Shown: positions 1 through 8,600 of the stretch, piece by piece
Layout: each line of letters starts with the position of its first letter
Numbering within the stretch: position 1 is the first letter of the stretch
From: Nakamurella endophytica
Lineage (GTDB): Bacteria; Actinomycetota; Actinomycetes; Mycobacteriales; Nakamurellaceae
Length of the DNA: 64,000 nt
Assembly (NCBI RefSeq): GCF_014646215.1
Contig: NZ_BMNA01000005.1
Location: 106,084 to 170,083, forward strand
Reading direction: 5' to 3'
Translations under genes and position numbers: made by a program
The notes under the pieces: generated by a model
Seen by the model: the letters and a program-made list of their open reading frames with translations, nothing else
What the model was told of the DNA's origin: nothing
Databases searched by the model: none

Positions 1-8
1 GGGAGGCG

Positions 9-30
9 GTCGCGCCCGGGCCGGCGCGAC
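9..30 (-). terminator. Hairpin downstream of the DUF5130 gene
   Basis: A perfect 8-bp inverted repeat (GTCGCGCC / GGCGCGAC) with a 6-nt loop lies a few bases past the stop of the leftward DUF5130 gene. There is no T-run, which is common for high-G+C actinobacterial terminators. Confidence 0.4.
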
Positions 31-37
31 GGGCCGG

Positions 38-526
38 CTACCAGCTGGACCGCTGCGGCAGCGCCCCCGCCTGGTCGGCCAGCGTGCGCACGCCGTTGGT
101 GAGCGCGCCGAGCAGGTCGCCGTCCTTGGCGGAGGACACCACACTGATCACGGCGAGGCGGGCGGCGCGGTCGGAGATCCGTCGGGCGGCCAGTGCGCCG
201 GTGACGATCTCGACGGCCCGCTGCCCCGGCGACACGGCCAGCAGCACGGCCGCGGGGGCGTCGTGCCCGAGCCCGCGCAGCAGGTCGACGGCGAACGCCC
301 GGGTGTCGCCGGCACCGGCGTCCATCTCCCCCAGGTACACCGAGAAGCGCAGCCCCGTCGTCTGTTCCGCCTCGGCGATCACCCCGTCGAGCAGATCCAG
401 CTGCTGCGCGTCGAACGGCAGGTCGGCGAAGCCCTGCGGGCCGACCGGCGGCCGCCGGACGCCAGGCTGCCGGTCCTGCAGCGCCGGACTGCTCCCCGAG
501 CGGGTCGCGACCTCACCAGTTGCCAC
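38..526 (-). CDS. DUF5130 (TPM-fold-like) family protein
   Basis: 162-residue soluble protein starting with GTG. After a variable N-terminus, the core from about residue 40 (the LDLLDGVIAEAEQTTGLRFS and AVLLAVSPGQRAVEIVTG segments) matches the actinobacterial DUF5130 family, which resembles TPM domains. No signal peptide or membrane segment is visible. Its first 14 bases overlap the end of the upstream membrane-protein gene, so the two are probably co-transcribed and translationally coupled. The biochemical role of the family is not known to me. The family call is from sequence character, not a database search. Confidence 0.7.
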   Translation of the reverse strand: MATGEVATRSGSSPALQDRQPGVRRPPVGPQGFADLPFDAQQLDLLDGVIAEAEQTTGLRFSVYLGEMDAGAGDTRAFAVDLLRGLGHDAPAAVLLAVSPGQRAVEIVTGALAARRISDRAARLAVISVVSSAKDGDLLGALTNGVRTLADQAGALPQRSSW

Positions 527-743
527 GGGCTCCTCCTTCGGATCCGCTGATCATCAGCGAGCGGTCGACGGCCGCGAGCGGCTGGTCGCCCGCCCACCAC
601 TGCGCCGGCAGGGTCCAGGGCTCCCCCGGGCGGTACTGCGGGCGCCGGCGCTTGCGGCCGGGCAGCAGCGTGGAGGCCGCGATCACGAGGTAGATCACGA
701 GGGGGGCGCCGACGAACACCGCCAGGGTCTGGAGGACGGTCAC
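513..743 (-). CDS. Small single-pass membrane protein
   Basis: 76-residue protein with a GTG start. Residues 3-27 form one hydrophobic helix (LQTLAVFVGAPLVIYLVIAA), followed by a basic stretch (GRKRRRPQYRPGEPW) and a Trp-rich segment, so the N-terminal anchor likely precedes a cytosolic tail. It ends inside the DUF5130 gene (14-nt overlap), which suggests the two act together. I recognise no named family. Coding frame and conserved pairing with DUF5130 make it more likely real than chance. Confidence 0.65.
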   Translation of the reverse strand: MTVLQTLAVFVGAPLVIYLVIAASTLLPGRKRRRPQYRPGEPWTLPAQWWAGDQPLAAVDRSLMISGSEGGARGNW

Positions 744-808
744 AGCGGGAACGGTAGCCGACCCGGCACGGCCGGGCGCGCCCTGGTGCGGGCGACACCT
801 CGGTCGGA

Positions 809-2098
809 TCAGCCGGCGGCGGGTGCCCGGTCGCCGGCCAGCAGCGGCCGGGCCACCACGACCCCCAGCACCAGGACCACGGCACCGCTGGCGACGAAGA
901 CCGCCGGCACGCCGGCGCCGGTGCCGAGCGCGCCGCCGAGCAGGGTGCCGACCGGCAGGAAGCCCCAGGCGACCACTCGGAAGGCGCTGGAGACGCGGGC
1001 GATCATCGCGTGCGGGGTGCGGCGCTGCCGGCGCGCGGCGGACAGCACGTTCCAGGTGCCGCCGGCCAGGCCCATCACGCCGTAGCACAGCCACGCCGCC
1101 CACCGATCCACGACCAGGCCCATGACCAGCATGGATCCGCCCACGCCGGCCATGGCCGCGAGCATCAGCGGGCCCGTGCGGCGGCCGCGGTCGAGCCTCC
1201 CGGTGACCAGCCCGGCCAGCAGCGTGCCCACCGAGTAGGCGGCCAGCAACGTCGGGAACAGCGCGGACGGCAGGAGCAGATCGTCGGTGGCGTAGATGAC
1301 CAGCACGCCGTCCTGCGCGGCCGTGGCGGCCGCCATCACGGCCACGGTGATCACCAGGGTGCGCAGCACGGGATCGCGGAACAGCCGCCCGAGGCCCGCT
1401 CCGATGTCCTGCCACAGCCGGCGCCGCTCCCGGCCGGTCGCCGACCCGCCGGCCGACGGCATGGCGTCCGCGTCCCCCGTCGGGGCCGTCGTGGCGGCCG
1501 GGACCCGCAGACCGGCGACGACGCAGGCGGACACCGCGAACAACGCGGCGGACAGCAGGAACGGCGACCAGCGGGCGACGGCAAAGGTGGCACCGGCGAC
1601 CAGCGGACCGGCGAGGTCGAGCGCCACGGTCTCCACCATGACGAACCGGCTGTTCGCCCGCTCCAGCAGCGTGGGCGGGACCAGGTGCACCAGCGCCGTC
1701 TGCGCCGCGCCGTCGGCGAACGTCTCCGCCGCGGTGAGCAGGAAGCCGACCAGGCACAGCACCGGGATCGAGACGTGCCCGGTCATCACCGCCACTGCCA
1801 GGGCCCCGGTCGCGACCGCGCGGAACAGGTGCGCCCCGACCACCACGCGTACCGGGGACAGCCGGTCCACCAGGGCGCCGGCCGGGATGGCCACGAGCAA
1901 CCAGGGCAGCACGGTGGCGGTGGCGACCAGGGACACGGCACCCGGCGTCGGCGAGACGGACGCGGCCAGCAGCGGCAGGCCGACGACCCGCAGCCCGTCG
2001 CCGGTCAGCGAGCAGAACCAGGCGACGAGGAGACGCAGGTAGGCCGCGGGGAGGCGGGTCGGGCTGTCCGCGTGCGGGGTCTGGGAGGTGTGGAGCAC
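809..2098 (-). CDS. MFS efflux transporter
   Basis: 429 residues with about 12 hydrophobic segments in two six-helix halves joined by a hydrophilic linker near residues 195-225. The segment LVATATVLPWLLVAIPAGALVDR near residues 60-80 has the motif A-like 'G.L.DR' turn of major-facilitator proteins. Overall it resembles the MFS_3/enterobactin-exporter-like branch common in actinobacteria, so export of a small molecule is likely, but the substrate cannot be read. Start is GTG with a GAAGGG ribosome site just upstream. It is a lone leftward gene with its own promoter region containing a small dyad. Confidence 0.85.
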   Translation of the reverse strand: MLHTSQTPHADSPTRLPAAYLRLLVAWFCSLTGDGLRVVGLPLLAASVSPTPGAVSLVATATVLPWLLVAIPAGALVDRLSPVRVVVGAHLFRAVATGALAVAVMTGHVSIPVLCLVGFLLTAAETFADGAAQTALVHLVPPTLLERANSRFVMVETVALDLAGPLVAGATFAVARWSPFLLSAALFAVSACVVAGLRVPAATTAPTGDADAMPSAGGSATGRERRRLWQDIGAGLGRLFRDPVLRTLVITVAVMAAATAAQDGVLVIYATDDLLLPSALFPTLLAAYSVGTLLAGLVTGRLDRGRRTGPLMLAAMAGVGGSMLVMGLVVDRWAAWLCYGVMGLAGGTWNVLSAARRQRRTPHAMIARVSSAFRVVAWGFLPVGTLLGGALGTGAGVPAVFVASGAVVLVLGVVVARPLLAGDRAPAAG

Positions 2099-2145
2099 AA
2101 CGTCCCTTCAACCGCCACCTGGTGTCCGATCGCGAGGTCGTCGCA

Positions 2146-2161
2146 CACCGTACCAACGGTG
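2146..2161 (-). promoter_or_regulatory. Dyad overlapping candidate -10 box of the MFS gene
   Basis: The sequence CACCGT-ACCA-ACGGTG is a perfect 6-bp inverted repeat with a 4-bp spacer. On the minus strand it contains TACGGT (2147-2152), a TANNNT -10 box about 50 bases before the MFS start. A repressor binding here could block the promoter, but no regulator gene is adjacent. Confidence 0.35.
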
Positions 2162-2504
2162 CGTCAACACGCTGTCACGTCGCGTTGGCCCGGCCGACCC
2201 GGTTCCCGGACCGGCAGCGATAAGCCCCGGAGACCGCGGATCGAGCCGGCGGTGCGGTACCGGCCGGCACCGCAGCGGGTCCGCCCGAGGTCGAGGCCAT
2301 TTGTCCGGCTCCGGATCGACGCGGCAGCGCGGCCCGGGACCGGGCCAGCAGGACCGGGGACGCGTCCCGGTGGGCCGGGGTCGGAGGTGGCCACGCCGGG
2401 CGCGCCCCGGCCGTGTGAAGCGGGCAGTACCGGTCGGGTGGCGGGCCGGATCCGGACGTCGATGCGGGACCGCAGAAGCGCCCGTCAACCCCGCCGGTGA
2501 GGTC

Positions 2505-2760
2505 CTGATACAGAGCTTTCAAAGAATCGCTGAATCATTGGAGTGATCTTTGCAGCCCGTCTGATCTCGGCGTTCGGGTGAAGCCACCCCTTCGCCAAAA
2601 GGCATTCGGCGACGGCCCCCTGAAAGCCCGCACTATAGCTACACAGCGTGACGAAATGGGCGCAAGGAGATCCGGCACCGCATTTCACGTCCTCTAACAT
2701 CATGCCCGAGGTCAGCGAGCAACGGCGCTAAGCACAGTCTGGCCCAAGGACTTTCGATCG
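2505..2760. other. A+T-richer island in the 2099-2880 intergenic stretch
   Basis: Between the MFS gene and position 2880 there are about 780 bases without a convincing gene. Within it, roughly 2505-2760 is visibly richer in A+T than anything else in the window. It holds one open frame on the minus strand (2485-2703, 72 codons, ATGATG start, weak ribosome site) whose product (…LCSYSAGFQGAVAEC…) matches no family I know. The composition suggests a fragment of foreign DNA, for example from a phage or element remnant. No terminal repeats were seen. Confidence 0.35.
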
Positions 2761-2880
2761 ACAAGCAGTTCACGGATATCACCGGCGGGGCGTGTCACAC
2801 CGTCGGCCGAGCCACTCCGGACCGTAGTCGATCCCGCACCGACCACTCGTCGCAGCAGCGCTGTATGTCAAGGAGACGTC

Positions 2881-3018
2881 ATGTTCGAGCAGAACGCCAG
2901 CACCGCCCGCGGAGCCCGCATCGGCCGCGGAGCCCGGATCGGCCGCGGTGCGCGTATCGGCCGCGGTGCACGCATCGGCCGGGGTGCCCGTATCGGCCGT
3001 GGCGCCCGCATCGGCTGA
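2881..3018 (+). CDS. Hexapeptide-repeat microprotein (RGARIG)6
   Basis: 45-residue product: a nine-residue head (MFEQNASTA) followed by six perfect RGARIG hexapeptides, ending in TGA. An AAGGAG ribosome site sits 6 bases before the ATG. The repeats use many synonymous codons (GGA/GGT/GGC, GCC/GCG/GCA, CGC/CGG/CGT) while every residue is kept, which suggests selection on the peptide. Read as I-G-R-G-A-R, the unit fits the [LIV]-G-x-x-[STAV]-x rule of left-handed beta-helices, and six units would give two 18-residue coils. The peptide is strongly basic (12 Arg in the repeats) and could instead bind nucleic acid or membranes. It is monocistronic, with a hairpin 12 bases after the stop. Function unknown. 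Confidence 0.7.
   Translation: MFEQNASTARGARIGRGARIGRGARIGRGARIGRGARIGRGARIG
2908..3015 (+). repeat. Six tandem 18-bp coding repeats
   Basis: Six contiguous 18-bp units each encode RGARIG. Units differ only at synonymous third positions, so they are diverged copies rather than a fresh expansion. They account for the alternate-frame repetitive open frames on both strands here. Confidence 0.9.
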
Positions 3019-3030
3019 GCCGTTCGGGAC

Positions 3031-3052
3031 CATCGCGCCGGTCGGCGCGATG
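3031..3052 (+). terminator. Hairpin after the RGARIG gene
   Basis: A perfect 9-bp stem (CATCGCGCC / GGCGCGATG) with a GGTC loop begins 12 bases after the stop codon at 3018. It supports a discrete short transcript ending here. No T-tract follows. Confidence 0.5.
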
Positions 3053-3300
3053 CGGACGGGCGCCGAGCCCGTTCGCCGCACCACCTCCTGTCCGGCACCG
3101 CGCGCTGTCGCCGACAACCGGGACGGGCACCCGTCCGCCGACGGTGACCACCGGATTCGCGACGACCGACCGCCGGCCGGCACCGATCTCCGCGCACACC
3201 GCACCGCCCGCCGCACGACCGAACGGGCAGCCCCACCGGCCGCCGGACGCCCGACGCCGCCGACTCCGGTCCGGACACCACGGACGGCCCGCCGTCAAGC

Positions 3301-3876
3301 TCAGGCCGCCGAGGCCAACCACGGTCCCCATGCCGGATCCGCGTCCTCGCCGAACCACAACCCCGCGCTACCTACCCGGCGCGGCACGCCCGGCACCGTC
3401 CGGAGCTGCCAGCCCAGCTCGGACAGCAGCCGGTCGGCCTTGCGGGTGTTGCACCGGTGGCAGCACGCCACGCAGTTGTCCCAGCTGTGCGTCCCGCCGC
3501 GACTGCGCGGCACGACGTGGTCGATGGTGTCCGCGCCGGTGCCGCAGTACGCGCACCGGCGGTGATCCCGCCGCAGGATGCCCGCGCGGCTGACCGCGAC
3601 GGCCGGGCTGTACGGGATCCGCACGTAGCGGTGCAGACGGAGCACGGCCGGGACCACCAGCGCCACCGTGGGTGAGTGGAAGCTGCCGCCGTCGTCGCGT
3701 TCCAGGATGCACTCGGCCTTGCCGGCCAGCACCAGCACCAGGGCACGGCGCGCGGCGAGCACAGCCAGCGGCTCGTGCGTCGCGTTCAACAGCAGCGCGC
3801 GGAGCCGACGGCCGGCGGGCACGCCGGCAGGACCGGGCGTCGCGCCGGCGGAGGACTGGTTCACCGCTGCGTCCAC
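3301..3876 (-). CDS. HNH endonuclease family protein
   Basis: 191 residues from the GTG at 3876. The N-terminal half has the conserved 'LLNATHEPLAVLAARRALVLVLAGKAEC' type segment seen in actinobacterial HNH proteins. The C-terminal half holds the zinc/HNH core: CAYCG, then DHVVPRSRGG, then WDNCVACCHRCN with paired CxxC ligands. This architecture matches the M. tuberculosis Rv2469c family, which also lies beside glbO. It probably cuts or binds DNA, but no restriction partner is present. The frame is open further upstream through repeated DNA. I chose 3876 because a GGGA site precedes it and the conserved region follows. Confidence 0.8.
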   Translation of the reverse strand: MDAAVNQSSAGATPGPAGVPAGRRLRALLLNATHEPLAVLAARRALVLVLAGKAECILERDDGGSFHSPTVALVVPAVLRLHRYVRIPYSPAVAVSRAGILRRDHRRCAYCGTGADTIDHVVPRSRGGTHSWDNCVACCHRCNTRKADRLLSELGWQLRTVPGVPRRVGSAGLWFGEDADPAWGPWLASAA

Positions 3877-3970
3877 CTCGTTCCCGCTGGTGGGGTTTCT
3901 CGGCACCAGTGAACATCGCCGATGACGCCGGTGCCAGACCTTTCCGCCCGGCTCACCGATCCCGGGCCGT

Positions 3971-4050
3971 CGCGGGCCCGCGGCTCCCGCCGGGGTCCGG
4001 GCGCGGGCCCGCGGCTCCCGCCGGGGTCCGGGCGCGGGTCCGCGGTCCCG
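3971..4050. repeat. 31-bp tandem repeat, 2.6 copies
   Basis: Two identical 31-bp units (3971-4001 and 4002-4032) and an 18-bp imperfect third copy (4033-4050) lie directly before glbO, ending four bases short of its ATG. Each unit contains the palindrome GCGGGCCCGC, so the array could form hairpins in the glbO leader. No spacer structure is present, so it is not a CRISPR. Confidence 0.85.
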
Positions 4051-4054
4051 CACA

Positions 4055-4447
4055 ATGGTCTGCGTGCAGCCCGCCCAGTCCTTCTACGACGAGATCGGCG
4101 GCCACGCCGTCTTCACCGGCATCGTCGCCCGCTTCTACGACGGCGTGCGCGCCGATCCCCGCCTGCGCGACCTCTACCCCGAGGAGGACCTCGGGCCGGC
4201 GGAGGTGCGCCTGCGGATGTTCCTCGAGCAGTACTGGGGCGGCCCCCGCGACTACTCGGAGCAGCGCGGCCACCCCAGGCTGCGGATGCGGCACGCCCGG
4301 TTCCCGATCGGCCTGGCCGAGCGGGATGCCTGGCTGTCGGCCATGCGGTCGGCGATCGACGAGGCGCCGATCACCGGCGAGCAGCGGGACCGCCTGTGGG
4401 ACTACTTCGTCATGGCGGCCGACAGCCTCGTCAACCAGTGGGCCTGA
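4055..4447 (+). CDS. glbO: Group II truncated haemoglobin
   Basis: 130-residue 2-on-2 globin. The proximal histidine lies in RMRHARFPI, the group II tryptophan (G8) in DAWLSAM, a B10-type Tyr in VARFYDGV and a CD1-type Tyr in RDLYPEED. These are the residues that hold haem-bound oxygen in M. tuberculosis HbO. Likely roles are oxygen handling or detoxifying NO and peroxide in the cytosol. The gene follows the repeat array almost directly, with no clear ribosome site before ATG 4055. A GTG at 4064 is an alternative start. It diverges from the HNH gene, as in M. tuberculosis. Confidence 0.93.
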   Translation: MVCVQPAQSFYDEIGGHAVFTGIVARFYDGVRADPRLRDLYPEEDLGPAEVRLRMFLEQYWGGPRDYSEQRGHPRLRMRHARFPIGLAERDAWLSAMRSAIDEAPITGEQRDRLWDYFVMAADSLVNQWA

Positions 4448-4463
4448 CGGTCCCGGTCCGGCC

Positions 4464-5120
4464 TCAGACGAACAGCGGCAGCAGCGCCTGACGCCGGCGC
4501 ACCACGGCGCCGAACCGGGCGTCGATGCGCAGCCAGGCGTCCGTCGCCCGGACGTGCACGAGCTCGTCCGGCTCGGCGGTGGCGAAACCCATGCCGGACA
4601 GCGCGAACAGCACCCGCATCGGGACGCTGACGTCCATGCCTCGTCCGCGCGCGGTGAGCACGGTGCCGTCGAGCAACGACGCCGGGGCACCGCCGGACGG
4701 CGCGGCCGACTCCCGCGCCGCGGCCACGCCGCGGTCGGCCAGCTCGGTGACCTCGCGGGCGGGCAGCGAGTCCACCAGCACCCAACCGACCGGTGGGGGC
4801 AACTGCGAGCGCCAGGCGGCGTCGTCGGGCGGCCCGGGGTCGACCTCGGGATCCCGGACGACCGCCAGCGCGGCGAGCAGGTTGCCGGCGCGGACGGTGA
4901 CGTCCCGCGGGTCCACGGTCGCATCGACGGACCGGGTGACCAGGGTGTCGAACGGCGTGGTCGCCCACAGCGTCACGGTGCCCTGCGGTTCGGTCCCCGT
5001 CGCGGCAGCGGGCGGCGTCCGCAGGCGGACCGGGCCGAGCGCGTCCCAGCGCGCCACCCGTCCGGCGAAGGCGGCGGCGTCGTCCCGGTCGGCGGGCGAG
5101 GACGGGCGGAAACGGATCAC
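4464..5120 (-). CDS. Conserved actinobacterial hypothetical protein
   Basis: 218-residue soluble protein with a GTG start and no recognised domain. It keeps the position held by Rv2474c in M. tuberculosis, next to the thioesterase and gdh. Features seen are an N-terminal MIRFRPSSPADRDDAAAFAGRVARWD helix, a central Pro-rich stretch near residue 115, and a C-terminal MRVLFALSGMGFATAEPDELVHVR region. Reading direction and close spacing (39 bases) to the thioesterase gene suggest one operon. Function unknown. Confidence 0.75.
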   Translation of the reverse strand: MIRFRPSSPADRDDAAAFAGRVARWDALGPVRLRTPPAAATGTEPQGTVTLWATTPFDTLVTRSVDATVDPRDVTVRAGNLLAALAVVRDPEVDPGPPDDAAWRSQLPPPVGWVLVDSLPAREVTELADRGVAAARESAAPSGGAPASLLDGTVLTARGRGMDVSVPMRVLFALSGMGFATAEPDELVHVRATDAWLRIDARFGAVVRRRQALLPLFV

Positions 5121-5159
5121 CGGGACGGCCCTCGCCGTCCCTGTCGCGGGGCGGCCACG

Positions 5160-5573
5160 TCAGGCCAGGAACTCGGTGAGGAAGGCCCGCTCGGCGTCGT
5201 CCCAGCGGCGGGGACGCCCGGTGGGCAGGTCGAACGGGACCAGCTGCGTCGTCGCGGTGACCGCGAGCTCGCCGTCCGCCAGGACGACGTAGTCGATGAC
5301 CGTGGACCCGGCGCGCAGCTCCACCACGCCCATCGAGACGGTGACGGGTGCGCCGAATCCGATCGGACGGCGGTAGTGCACCTCCACCTTGGCGACGACC
5401 ACGCCCTCGGTGAGCCGGGCGGCCCCCCGGCGGGCGGCCTCGGTGAACAGCCAGTCGACACGGGCCTCCTCCAGCAAGGTCAGCGTGCGGGCGTTGTTGA
5501 CGTGCCCGAAAGCGTCCAGGTCCGACCAGCGCACCCGCACCTGGGTGCTGTAGCGCGGCGCCGTGTCGGGCAC
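5160..5573 (-). CDS. Acyl-CoA thioesterase, 4HBT hotdog fold
   Basis: 137 residues, full length for the 4-hydroxybenzoyl-CoA thioesterase type. The segment RWSDLDAFGHVNNARTLTLLEEAR carries the catalytic Asp and the HVNN turn of the hotdog family, and VEVHYRRPIGFG is the usual following strand. It should cleave acyl-CoA esters in the cytosol. Substrate length cannot be predicted. Start is GTG after an AGGGGG site. It lies directly downstream of gdh on the same strand, matching Rv2475c beside Rv2476c. Confidence 0.88.
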   Translation of the reverse strand: MPDTAPRYSTQVRVRWSDLDAFGHVNNARTLTLLEEARVDWLFTEAARRGAARLTEGVVVAKVEVHYRRPIGFGAPVTVSMGVVELRAGSTVIDYVVLADGELAVTATTQLVPFDLPTGRPRRWDDAERAFLTEFLA

Positions 5574-5693
5574 GCGTCCCCCTGACGTCCGCTGCGGGTG
5601 CCGGGCACCGGGCGGTGCGGCGGATCCCCATTGTCCCGCCGCGGCGGGCGCGCCTCGGACACGGGGTGCCGGTGGCGGGTGGTCCGGGCCCGG

Positions 5694-8600
5694 TCAGCCG
5701 ACGATGCCGCGGAACTCGCTCGCCCCGACCGACAGCGCCGCCAGGTCGACGGCGGGCGCGGCGGCGATCTGGGCCAGCGTGGTCCGGGCGCGGGCCAACC
5801 GCGTCGCGCTCTCGGCCTCCCAGTCGGCGATGCGCGCAGAGATGTCGCGCCGGGCGTCGGTGCGGGCCAGCACGTCGGCGGTGATCAGCCGCATCGACCG
5901 GTAGAGGTCGTCGCGCAACGCCTGCCGGGCCAGCGCGTGCCACCGGTCGCCGCGCTGCAGCGCGGTGATCGCCGACAGCATCCGGTCGAAGTCCAGGTGC
6001 GCCGACAGCGCGAAGTAGACCTCGGCCGCCACCTCCAGGTCGCTGCCGGACTCGAGCGCCACGTCGACGACGTCGAGCAGGCTGAACGTGTAGAGGGCGT
6101 AGGCCACCCGCAGCGCCAGGTCCGGCGGCGACCCCAGCTCCGTGAGCCGGGCGGCGTCGGCCCGGACGTTGCGGTGCTCGACGCCGGTCACCAGCCGCGG
6201 CATGCGCGACGCCAGCCGGCCCACCGCGTCGGCGTACCGGTGGATCTCCCCCGCGACGTCCAGCGGCGCCGGGCGGTGGGTGAGCAGCCACCGGGCCGCC
6301 CGGTCCAGCAGCCGGCGGACCTCCAGGTGCAGGGTGTCCTGCGTGGCGGCGGGGACGACGGTGTCCAGCGCCGCGATGTCCGACCACAGCTCCCGGAGCC
6401 CGAACACCGCGGTGACCACCTCGTAGGCGCGCACCGCGTCGGGCGCGGAGGCGCCGATCTCCTCGCTCAGCCGGAACGCGTAGGTGATCCCGGCGGTGTT
6501 GACCACGTCGTTGACCGTGGTGGTGGTGACGATCTCCCGCGCCAGCGGGTGCCCGTCGATGTCCGCGACCGGGTCACCGGCGGGGTCGGCGGCTTGCATG
6601 GCGGCGGGGAAGTACCGGTGCAGCCGGTCGGCGAGCACCGGGTCGTCCGGCAGGTCGTCGGCCAGCAGGGCCTGCGTCAGGTCGGACTTGACATAGGCCA
6701 GCAGCACCGACAGCTCGGGTGACGTGAGCGGTTCCCCGGCCGCCTCCCTGGCCTTGATCTGGGCCCGGCTGGGCAGGAACTCCAGGGCCCGGTCCAGCCG
6801 GCCGGACGCCACCAACGCGTCGATCAGCCGGGCGTGGACGCTCAGCATCGGGACGCTGTGGTACCGGGAGACGCCGAGAACCCGGTTCTGCGCCTGGTTG
6901 TCGGCCAGCACCAGGGCGGCCACGTCGTCGGTCATCCGGCCGAGCAGCGCGGTCCGGTCGGCGGCTCCGAGCCGGCCCGCGGCGACCGCCGGCTGCAGCG
7001 CGATCTTGATGTTGACCTCGTGGTCGGAGGTGTCGACGCCGGCCGAGTTGTCGATGGCGTCGGTGTTGATCCGGCCGCCGGCCCTGGCGAACTCGATGCG
7101 GCCGAGCTGGGTGACCCCGAGGTTGCCGCCCTCCCCCACCACCCGGGCCCGCAGGTCGACGCCGTCGACCCGGACGGCGTCGTTGGCCTTGTCGCCGACG
7201 TCGGCGTGCGTCTCGGTGCTCGCCTTGACGTAGGTGCCGATGCCGCCGTTCCACAGCAGGTCCACCGGCGCGGCGAGCACGGCGCGGATGAGCTCCACCG
7301 GGGTGAGCGCGGTGACGTCGGCCGGGATGCCCAGTGCCGCCCGAACCGGCTCGGTCACCGGCACGGACTTGGCCGTCCGCGGCCAGACACCGCCGCCCGG
7401 CGACAGCAGCGCGGTGTCGTAGTCGGCCCACGAGGACCGCGGCAGCCGGAACAGCCGCTCGCGCTCGCGGTACGACGTCTCGGGATCGGGGTCCGGGTCC
7501 AGGAAGACGTGCCGGTGGTCGAACGCCGCAAGCAGCCGGATGTGCCGGGAGAGCAGCATGCCGTTGCCGAACACGTCACCGGACATGTCGCCGATGCCGA
7601 CGCAGCTGAAGTCGGTGGTCTGGGTGTCGACGTCCAGCTCGCGGAAGTGGTGCCGCACCGACTCCCACGCACCGCGGGCGGTGATGCCCATGGCCTTGTG
7701 GTCGTATCCGGCGCTGCCGCCCGAGGCGAACGCGTCGCCCAGCCAGAACCCGTAGCCGGCGGCCACGTCGTTGGCGATGTCGGAGAACGTCGCCGTGCCC
7801 TTGTCGGCGGCCACCACCAGGTAGGAGTCGTCCTCGTCGTGCCGGACGACGTCCTCGGGCGGCACGACGGCGCCGTCCACCCGGTTGTCGGTGACGTCCA
7901 GCAGCGCGGCGATGAAGGCGCGGTAGCAGGTGACGCCCTCCGCCTGGAGCGCCTCGCGGTCGGCGACCGGGCGGCCGGTGGGCACCGGCGGCTGCCGGAG
8001 GACGAAGCCACCCTTGGCGCCGACCGGCACGATGACCGCGTTCTTGACCTCCTGCGCCTTGACCAGCCCCAGGATCTCGGTGCGGAAGTCCTCCGGCCGG
8101 TCGGACCAGCGCAGCCCGCCGCGGGCGACCGGACCGAACCGCAGGTGCACGCCCTCCACCCGCGGCGAGTACACCCAGATCTCGAAAGCGGGCACCGGTT
8201 TCGGGATCCCGGGCACCAGGTGCGGAAGCAGCTTGAAGGACAGGCACTCCCGGGCCGTGCCGTCGGCGGACCGGCGGAACCGGTTGGTGCGCACCGTCGC
8301 CTGGATCAGGGTCAGGAAGCTGCGCAGGATGCGGTCCGCGTCCAGGCTGGCAACCGCGTCCAGGTCCCGGGCCACCGACGCCGCCAGCTCGGCGCAGGCG
8401 GACCGGCGCGCCTCGCCGGCGCGCGCAGCGTCCCCGGCGAAGGAGTCCGGGTCGAAGCGGAGCCGGAACAGTTCGGCCAAATCGGCGACGATCGCCGGGT
8501 GGCCGACCAGGACCTGCTCGAGATACCGCTGCGTGTAGGGACTGCCGATCTGCCGCAGGTAGTGCGCGTACGCGCGCAGCACCGCGATCTGCCGCCAGTC

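Noticed and set aside
2485-2703. A 72-codon gene in the A+T-richer island
   Set aside because: Weak ribosome site and no recognisable family. Kept only as part of a composition anomaly.
2908-3015. CRISPR-like 18-bp repeats
   Set aside because: The units are contiguous with no spacers and are in-frame coding repeats. There are no cas genes.
3971-4050. Replication origin iterons
   Set aside because: No DnaA boxes, no A+T-rich unwinding segment, and no rep or dnaA gene nearby.
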